A DNA stretch of 64,000 nt from Lichina pygmaea (Eukaryota; Ascomycota; Lichinomycetes; Lichinales; Lichinaceae): assembly GCA_963422465.1 (NCBI GenBank), contig OY730169.1:3472001-3536000 (forward strand). The letters are read 5' to 3'. The position numbers and the translations under genes are program-made. This document shows, one piece after another, positions 57,234-64,000 of the stretch (position 1 is the first letter of the stretch; each line of letters opens with the position of its first letter). The notes under the pieces were generated by a model. That model saw nothing but the letters and a program-made list of their open reading frames with translations, was not told the origin of the DNA and did not search any database.

Positions 57234-58204
57234 GTGTGAGTGGTGTAAGGAAGTGGAGCGACTCACTCCACACAGACCTGGTCCTGCACAGGATCAGATC
57301 CAACTCTCATTATCCACAACGTTTGCATAGTTTTTTCGCACATCGGAGGGATGCAGCTGGTGCTTACCACCCCGGACATCCCAAGAGATATGACTGATTT
57401 GTTGACAAGATGGTGAGACAGACAACTTATATAATATGTATCTCCGCCAGCCTTGGCTACTCAGTAGCTCCAATTCTGCCGCTGACTGACAGAAGATTTC
57501 AGTGCCGTTCTCCTGGTATGCGTCCTGTTCCCACCGCTTCTCTTGCATAGGTATGGCACCCTAGCCGGGCTTTAAAAAAGCCATATCCACCCGTCATCAA
57601 CACCTTCGCACGGATACTCTCCGGGAAGGAGATCCTACGGCGTAAGGTCGACCACCAATATCGGCATCGGAAAACGGACATCCGCGACAGAGGTACCCGG
57701 GATCGATCTCTTACGAGACCAGACCATGTTATTGTCGGTAACTCGACACTTTTCACTGGTTGTCGTGTGCTGGTACTCTTGCTCTGCCGTAACTCCGATA
57801 CGGCCAGTGATCAAAGAAATCTCTCTCGATATTCCGTTTCAACTCGACGACGGGTAGCCAGGTCAGCCTTTTGCGCGACGAAGATATATCGCTAGTACAT
57901 TTCCAGCCTTCTTGGAAAGCGACTTCGTCCCCCTCGCTGAGTGTCTTTGAGTCCGACCCCAGCCCTCGGGAAATCACTCGCCATTCTCTTCGATCGCGCC
58001 AAATACGCTGCTCGATAATCGAGGATTCTGATCTTACTCGAAAACGAGTAGCCATATTAGAGAACGCCACGATGAAAGAGGCCACCAGGTTGGTCTTACT
58101 CACGGGAAATCTCAACATACAGGTTTCTCCGGCCGAAGAAGGACGGGCCATCCGCCGTGAGCAGCGCGGTGTCGCTGGTCCCATTCCCGATCCTGGGGAA
58201 TGAG

Positions 58205-58236
58205 GACGTCTGAGCCTTGACAACAGCTCAGACGTC
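58205..58236. repeat. Perfect 11-bp inverted repeat
   Basis: Left arm gacgtctgagc at 58205-58215, right arm gctcagacgtc at 58226-58236, with a 10-nt spacer. It can form a hairpin in DNA or RNA. A related sequence, gtccgagccttcatggcagc, lies about 220 bp downstream near 58429. Confidence 0.85.
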
Positions 58237-58908
58237 ACCGTTGAACAGTTGGTGCTCTTGATCTTGATCGATGACGGAGAATTTGGTCGAAGAACCAGAC
58301 AGCGATCAAGGCGACAACGAAAACTCCTCGCTAGTGGCTTTCCCACAATCCGGGAAGGGGTTGTTTGCGCTGCCAGTCTTCTGAACGAGGGAATTGATGA
58401 TGCTATGTCCAGCCTCAGGGACGAGGTTGTCCGAGCCTTCATGGCAGCTCAGACATCATCGACTGACTAGCTCTTTCTGTTCTGCTCGAACGACAGTCTG
58501 CGTTTGATCAAAGTCATCATGGAGAGACAGTCTGGCCCAGTCTGCCCTGTTTGCACGAGCTCCTTGGACAGACCATTAATAGGCCCGATGGCACGTGTAC
58601 CACACAGTCGTTGAGCACATAGTCCTGAGTGGAGCCCGCTTTGGAAAAATCGAGACGAGGTTATGTGTTGCTTTATAGCCGTCCAGGAACACGTTAATAC
58701 GAAGGAGCTGCAGACCACCCACCGCTTCAAGCGATATGCAGAGACAGAATGTCGCAAGCCACCGCGGTTGGAACAAGAAGAAAAAGCGAATCAACCCGAG
58801 TGAATATTCGCTGGTGCGATGACAGACGATCTCAAGACGAGAGAAACACTTCCCAGCCATCGTCAATCAAGTTGACAAAGACAATATCAATACCAAGTTG
58901 CGATTATT

Positions 58909-59449
58909 TCAACTCTGTCTTGGCGATACTGGTGATCTGAGTACACTTTCTGGATCGCCGTGCGTTTCCAACAGTCCCAGCTTCCGAATACTTCCGACCT
59001 TGGGAGAATCGTCCCTCGGATGAGCCGCCTCGGCCTTCCGATAGGCCCGCTGAAGCTCCATCGTCCGAAGAGCCTTATCAGGCACGTTCAGACTGTCAGC
59101 CGATGCAGGTTTGAGACGAACGAATGTGGTACGCGTATCCTCACCTCCTTTTTGTGATGCAGGCACTCATAGTAATCCTCCAGGACCGGCAAGCACTTCT
59201 TCTTGCCGGATTCACTTGCGTCGCCCGAGACGTTGACGGCATAGCAGGCCAGGAGTTCCTGCCAGAACGGAAAACAGCGAGACACACCTGATTGGAAAAA
59301 CAGCGTCGACGTCAACATCGACGCATAGTCAACATTAGCGACATAGTATTGGTTATTGGCGGCGTATCCAGGATACGAAGCTCTATTCGAAGACGGGGAG
59401 GAACAGAGAAGAGCAGCTTACCACCGTTGAGACCGTAGCCTGACGCCAT
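58909..59449 (-). CDS. NDUFS5-like complex I subunit (twin CX9C)
   Basis: Exons 59422-59449, 59145-59287 and 58909-59073 give 111 residues. The start MASGYGLNGG joins SRCFPFWQE across a GTAAGC/CAG intron. Two CX9C motifs are present: Cys14-Cys24 and Cys41-Cys51 (the second ends LEDYYECLHH), the twin CX9C fold oxidised by Mia40 in the intermembrane space. The block LQRAYRKAEAAHPR after the second intron also fits fungal NDUFS5. The protein is an accessory subunit on the intermembrane-space side of NADH:ubiquinone oxidoreductase. The last dozen residues are weakly conserved, so the 3' end could differ. It is the only clearly intact core gene between 55 and 62 kb. Confidence 0.88.
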
Positions 59450-61740
59450 ACTGCAGGAAGTGAGAGTGACGGAAGATGAGGACGGTACGGAGGATGTGGA
59501 GGATTTAAGAGGAGGACGACATCGTGGGGAGGGCAGGGACTTATAATTCTCGCTAAGCCTCACCGGGACTAACCGACTCGGCTATACCGTAGCGCGCTAG
59601 CCGCCCCTGGCGCGCCTGGATAGCGGATGCACGACGGTGAACCAATTGGGCACGTGATAATATACTACATCGCTGCCTTTGAAAAGGTCGGCCCTCGAAA
59701 GCTGGGGTCGAGCAAGATGTATATTCACAGTACTGACTACACAGCCTGATACTCTGGCTCTTGACTACCACCTCGATGCAATTGGCCCCGGGCGGAGTAC
59801 GTTGGCACCCAGCTACGGTATCATACAGACGATTACCACTGCTTGGTGGAAAATAAACCTCTCGGTATTGGGCTCACCCAATCACCGACAGAATATCTGC
59901 CAGCTCCTCCGAGCAGGATATGGCAAATGGACTTGAACGGATTGACAGTACGTACGGGATTGTACTGTACGTACGTCAGAAGGGCGTCGAAGACGGAACT
60001 TCCAACGCCCTCGAAGAGCAAGTTAGAACTTGCTCGGACTGCCGCCAGTCGACGACGAGCACGGTGGCCACGGTAGGCCACCGTCGTCTGTGTCTGGTCT
60101 GGCCTGTTCAGCTGTGATGGCCGAGGAACACCAAAGCACGGACTCAGAACCACTGAAACGACGGATTTCCTCACCCGACTCTGCTAGGTATGGAATGCTA
60201 CCTAGTGGGAGTAACTTCGGTACGTCACGAATGTTACCGGACATCGATATCTGGTCTGGCGAGCTCGGTTGTGTTAGCCAAAGAAGACGAAGATGCGAAT
60301 CCAAAGCCACTTGGTTGATGAATTTTCCTGGCCAACTCTACTAGGTATGGAAGGTTACCCAGTGGAAGTAATAGCGCCACGACCATCATCGGAAACAGAT
60401 TTCCGGCAGAGACATTCAACAGCTGGATCTCTTTGGACTTCAGTGGTGCACTAAGTGGTGGCTGGCGAAGCTGATCACCACCAGATCTTTCGCGACCGGG
60501 AGAAAGTCCCATCTGTGGGTGTGGTTGGCGGTAAGGAGGCCAACGGAGAGTAGGGGTGGATACTGCTGGAAGCTGAGACGAGTGTTTGTGGTTTAACAAT
60601 CTCTTCATATTGATTTGGAGTGTTCTGGAGGCGGATTTGGGGGCCCCATTCATCTATTAAAACAAAAGACAGGCTGAGTTGAGGGTTTGGTTCCTGGGGA
60701 GTGTATTCCATGTTGAAACTGCCTCTACCCCGACAGCTTTCTCATCCTTACAAGATTGAATCTTGCAAGTCATACAGATCAGTCTACACTAATGACCTGC
60801 ATAACTTCTCAGTCACGAAGCAACATCAACATTTTTCCACGAACGCGCGACTGATGTCCAATACCTTCTGTACTTTTAATCCTCTCATGGCTTCAAGGAC
60901 GAATAAAGGGGTTTATCCTCGCTGTTGCGTGACTACCTCCAGCCATCAAACTATTAGTGTAGGTCTCACCCTGTTTTACACATGCGTATTTATACATCAA
61001 TGTAATTATGGGCAGAAGGCTGGCTTCGTTGGTCGCAACGTTAACCTATACCAGAGGGGACGATGCTCTCTGATTAGTACTTTCACCACTCTACCGACAT
61101 CTAGGGCAATCTTTCGACGTGTCGTAGTCGAAATAGTGCCCACGGAACTTCAAAAAGCCACTGTTGAGGCTGCTCATAAGCTTGAAAGACAATGCACTAC
61201 TTGAATTCCTCTGGGTATCTATATCGTGTAGAACTGCGGGGCTTTGGACATCAGTGACGGGCTGGCCATCTTTCAGAGAGAAAGGTGGCCTGTGACGTCG
61301 GGAGCAGTAGGCTCTACGGATACATGTATACACCTCTCATGGAGATACTCCCGTGCTCCCCCAGAGGTTGACGACAAAGGACTTGCTAAAGAGCTTGTGC
61401 TGGTTTGTCCATGCTTTGAGATATCTTAAAGGTTGACTCGATGTTCTCACTCGCCTCAGGTCACTCTGCTCCATTAGACCTAGTGGTGCTGTAGCTCTGC
61501 TAAGCCTACGCAAGGGCCAAACTGAGAGGAAAGAGAAAGCTGCTCCGTCGCTTGACTTGAAGACTCGAGAGTTCTTGGGTCGGGCTATCTGATCAAGCAG
61601 TACGTTCGGTGTTAGGCTGGCCAAGTCCTCCGACTCCGGAGCCCCCGCCTACGGTCGCAACAGGTACCCGCCGTCCAAAGAATCAGCGACCTAGTCGATC
61701 TATGTGCGGCTGCCATTCGAGCAAGGGCGAGATGTAGTGA
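59450..61740. other. Gene-poor region with diverged tandem duplication
   Basis: NDUFS5-like promoter (CACGTG at 59651, GTAC patch at 59945-59975), a 9-bp perfect inverted repeat at 60061-60084, a 157-bp tandem duplication at 60093-60406, and otherwise short frames on both strands without recognisable domains (for example 60701-61204 plus, 61337-61624 minus). Confidence 0.5.
60093..60406. repeat. Diverged 157-bp direct tandem duplication
   Basis: tctggtctggc occurs at 60093 and 60250 and ctaggtatggaa at 60184 and 60341, both exactly 157 bp apart, with matching bases between (for example agtggaagtaa / agtgggagtaa). The copies are clearly diverged but kept in register without visible length change. 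157 is not a multiple of 3. Confidence 0.75.
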
Positions 61741-61744
61741 ATGG

Positions 61745-61975
61745 TAGATCGTCATTGGATAGCGAGATGATTGAATTCACCTGGTCGCAGGGCGACTTCA
61801 GGTGCGCGCAACGCTCGCAACGATTGTCGCCGGACCGCTTCATGCAGACGAGCCTGGATTCGGCGTCAAGACGCTTCGTGCGCCGCGCGCAGAAACGGAT
61901 TGCGGGCAGCGCCGGAGCCTTGAGCCTCTTGGCTCGACGAGGCGGATATCTGATGACCAGCTTGTTATTGCTCGG
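61745..61975 (-). other. Cysteine-cluster protein fragment
   Basis: The minus strand encodes a basic segment with RRAKRLKAPALP followed by a cysteine cluster, FCARRTKR...LVCMKRSGDNRCERCAHLKSPC. Clusters of this CxxC-type arrangement occur in many uncharacterised fungal proteins, often in repeat-rich regions. It lies next to a retroelement fossil and is not a complete gene. Function unknown. Confidence 0.4.
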
Positions 61976-62104
61976 CTAGTTCGAGTCCTTGTCACTGCCA
62001 CCCGGGTCGGAGACATCGTCGTCGTCAGACCGAGCGCGGCGGCACCATGCAGGCTTCCCTGGCTTGCGCTTGCGCATCGGGGGACTGGCCATCCGTCTAA
62101 GGAT

Positions 62105-62233
62105 GGTACTGTACGTGGTGCTTACCAGGACGTTGATACGTAGGTCCTCGCAAAGCTTCTTCCAGAAGGCCGACTGAAATTTCTTGTCTCTATTCGATAT
62201 GATCGCCCCTGGTAGGCTTAGCAGAGCTACCAC
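62105..62233 (-). mobile_element. Ty3/gypsy LTR retrotransposon fossil (integrase core fragment)
   Basis: About 40 residues on the minus strand match the integrase core of Ty3/gypsy elements: LPGAIISNRDKKFQSAF and FWKKLCEDLRINV, followed by VSTTY. The family pattern is LPxxIxSDRDxxFxSxFWxxL. Only this fragment is recognisable; no reverse transcriptase, Gag or terminal repeats were found nearby. It is broken and old, a relic. Confidence 0.7.
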
Positions 62234-62241
62234 CTAGGCGG

Positions 62242-63558
62242 TCACTCTTTGTTCCCGCGAACCTTTTCCCCGCGCTTGACACCTTTCAAGAGTAAGGCTC
62301 TCAACAGGCCAGGGACTGGTCCACCCTTGGGTCGAGTCGGCGGGCCGGGTGGTGGCGGCATCGTTAGCTTCAAATTTTCTTGACCTTGATTTCCCGTATC
62401 GCTGGCACTGCTGGCCGTACCAGTCGCATAACGCATCCAAGAGCAGGTCGGCAAGGGCGGGACAAGTTTTGGGCCTGTGGGAACAACTGACGGCTCAGAC
62501 CCGTTTGCCGAAGGGCTGAAGGCTGAGATTGGTGAGATGAGCGGATCATCGGCATCGACATTCCACCTTCGAGATTCTCCCTTCGAAGACTTTTCTAGGG
62601 CATCATGTATGATTGCAGGATGCCGACGTCGATCTAGCAGGGTATCATCGAGCGAGTCCCTTGGCTCAATTGACATCGGCGGGGTCTCGGTAGCGAAAGC
62701 GTTAGTTTGAGTGCCTCTGAAGGGATACGACGTCAAGAAAAGCGCTCCCATATGTTCTACGCCACCGGTACCGTTTCAGTTGCCCGCCTTGCTGCCAGTG
62801 AAAGGAAAGAAACTGCAGATACTCACTTGGTGTCTGGGGGATGTATCGAAATGTCATGAATGGCTCATCCAGCGGGTCAACGAGCGAATACTTATAGAAG
62901 CTTCGAGTAGACCCTGAACCGGGAGTCTTGGGCCTGTTACGGCTGTTCACATGAGATAAGAGACCCGAAGGAACTCCCCGTTCGGACGAGCGCCATACCT
63001 AGATGCTGAGACGTGATGATCAATGCGATCCATGGTCGTACTCTGTGAAGCCTCGCTTGCTGATTCTTGAGCATCGTCTACCGGTATTGGACATCGAACT
63101 CTTCCCCGGGCTCGATACACGCGGATCTCCAAATTATCTTGATCCGCACCTAGTGTCTGGGAACGGACATCCAGATCCGGTGGACTCGTTGATCCGCGCT
63201 GCCCTGAGTTGAGATTGAAGGGCACGCACATGAATTTCCCGTTGTACTGCTCCTTAGAAACTCCCCAGCTGAGTAGGTGCATGTTCTTCCAGAAGATTTT
63301 GAAGTAGTATAAAGGACTAGCAGGAGCATGAGGCAAGATTGAGTAAGATAACCAGCAATGGGAACCTGGAATCTCCGGTGTGTATACCGGTATCAAAGGC
63401 CTCTGTCCACTGAAGTAGACTACAGGATCCGATCTGTCCTTCTCACCGAGCAAAGGTTGAGCTGTGTGTGTCCAGCGAGGTCTCGGCATGAACTCGGGAA
63501 CAAAATCCAAGTCATCCCCGCAGAGCAGCGTGATTGCGAGCCACTGATACGTTGGCAT
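62242..63558 (-). CDS. DUF7918-like fungal protein
   Basis: A three-exon model (62999-63558, 62827-62933, 62242-62714) gives 379 residues. The first exon has YYFKIFWKNMHLLSWGVSK and a GKFMCVPFNL strand, then NLEIRVYRARGR. The second begins after a GTATGG/CAG intron with a short linker and SFYKYSLVDPLDEPFMTFRY. Together these resemble the fungal DUF7918 domain, in which a beta-rich core is followed by a YxxSLIDPxDxPxxxFxxxY segment. The third exon is Pro/Ser-rich and disordered. The function of the family is unknown. The last acceptor (TTCAGAG) is chosen because it keeps a long frame. The stop falls a few bases from the retroelement fossil, so the 3' end may be disturbed. Confidence 0.5.
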
Positions 63559-64000
63559 TTTTGGTGTGAGTACCGTGGGACTACACCGTATGAATGAGGC
63601 AGAGGAAAGGGGGGTTCCTTTGATGGGCCGGCGGCAAATCAGATATTCATGGCTTGGGAGTGTTGCTTAAGCGAGGAAAGCACATGTCTGGTCCAAAACA
63701 TGAACACAGAGTAATTACAAACAATTTGTCTTTGTGGCCGTGCCTCAAGATAAGTAGCCGCAACGAACTACTACTCCTAGCAGCAAAGACATTGGGGGGT
63801 AGGCATGGTGACCAGGAGGTAAGGTTAGGATAGTCAGAGATCCATATGGAGGATATTCAAACTCATTAAAGTGTTATTCCAGATCCGCACCCAAATCAAC
63901 GGAGATGATCATACCAACATCTGTTCACCAAGAAGGAGGAAGAGTAGGTGGAAGATCTGTATTGATGGCCCTTCTTCTTCATTTCAGCAGGAATCAACGA
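63559..64000. other. Intergenic, end of window
   Basis: Upstream side of the DUF7918-like gene. AT-richer than the core region. No gene seen before the window ends. Confidence 0.5.

Larger units (their letters stand above)
54977..58908. other. Gene-poor region
   Basis: After the kinase promoter (GTAC patch at 55140-55190) no intact gene is supported for almost 4 kb. Open frames are short on both strands. The only recognisable coding remnant is the TPR fragment near 57.05-57.24 kb. A plus-strand frame at 55526-55909 and frames on both strands at 57750-58470 are of modest length with no domain I recognise. A perfect inverted repeat lies at 58205-58236. Confidence 0.5.

Overview
The window looks like nuclear DNA of a filamentous ascomycete (Pezizomycotina). 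The evidence is short GT-AG introns of about 55-150 bp, GC-rich exons, and recognisable fungal housekeeping genes: the GRR1 F-box protein, MOT1, Med10, ribosomal protein uL13, an Ark/Prk-type kinase, a Stm1-like protein, an NDUFS5-like complex I subunit and a Yap-type bZIP factor. I cannot fix the class or genus from sequence alone. Fifteen of the seventeen gene models are on the minus strand. Splice sites were chosen by eye from GT/AG signals, reading frame and protein family conservation, so exon ends are predictions.

Layout. 0.7-2.8 kb: J-domain protein (-). 6.5-7.1 kb: dithiol glutaredoxin (+, three exons). 8.9-9.9 kb: FAHD1-type hydrolase (-, four exons). 10.5-12.2 kb: disordered protein ending in a CaaX box (-). 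13.9-16.1 kb: GRR1 (-). 17.1-19.2 kb: acyl-activating (ANL) enzyme (-). 19.6-20.6 kb: uL13 (-). 21.3-24.3 kb: NoxR/p67phox-like TPR protein whose C-terminal part is built on a minisatellite with higher-order structure (-). 25.9-29.7 kb: secreted, probably six-hairpin glycosidase-like protein (-, twelve exons). 31.6-32.2 kb: Med10 (-). 32.7-34.2 kb: Stm1/SERBP1-like protein (-). 35.5-37.3 kb: Q/H-rich bZIP factor with a GC-AG intron (-). 39.7-42.0 kb: basic disordered protein (+). 43.9-49.8 kb: MOT1 (-). 51.7-55.0 kb: Ark/Prk-type kinase (-). 58.9-59.4 kb: NDUFS5-like subunit (-). 62.2-63.6 kb: DUF7918-like protein (-).

From 1 to 55 kb the region is ordinary core genome. From about 55 kb to the end the character changes: few intact genes, a degenerate stretch resembling the NoxR-like TPRs at 57 kb, a diverged 157-bp tandem duplication at 60 kb, and a short Ty3/gypsy integrase fossil at 62 kb. 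This looks like an accessory or decaying segment.

Most genes are unrelated housekeeping functions and do not form a cluster. Links can be drawn only between general processes: transcription (MOT1, Med10, bZIP), translation (uL13, Stm1-like), redox and respiration (glutaredoxin, NDUFS5, NoxR-like) and protein turnover or trafficking (GRR1, J-protein, Ark/Prk kinase). Intergenic DNA is rich in palindromic GTAC clusters, CACGTG boxes, long poly-G/poly-C tracts and short tandem repeats. I found no tRNA, rRNA or CRISPR array. I did not find a clearly new multi-gene system. The best leads are the NoxR-like minisatellite gene and its degenerate relative.
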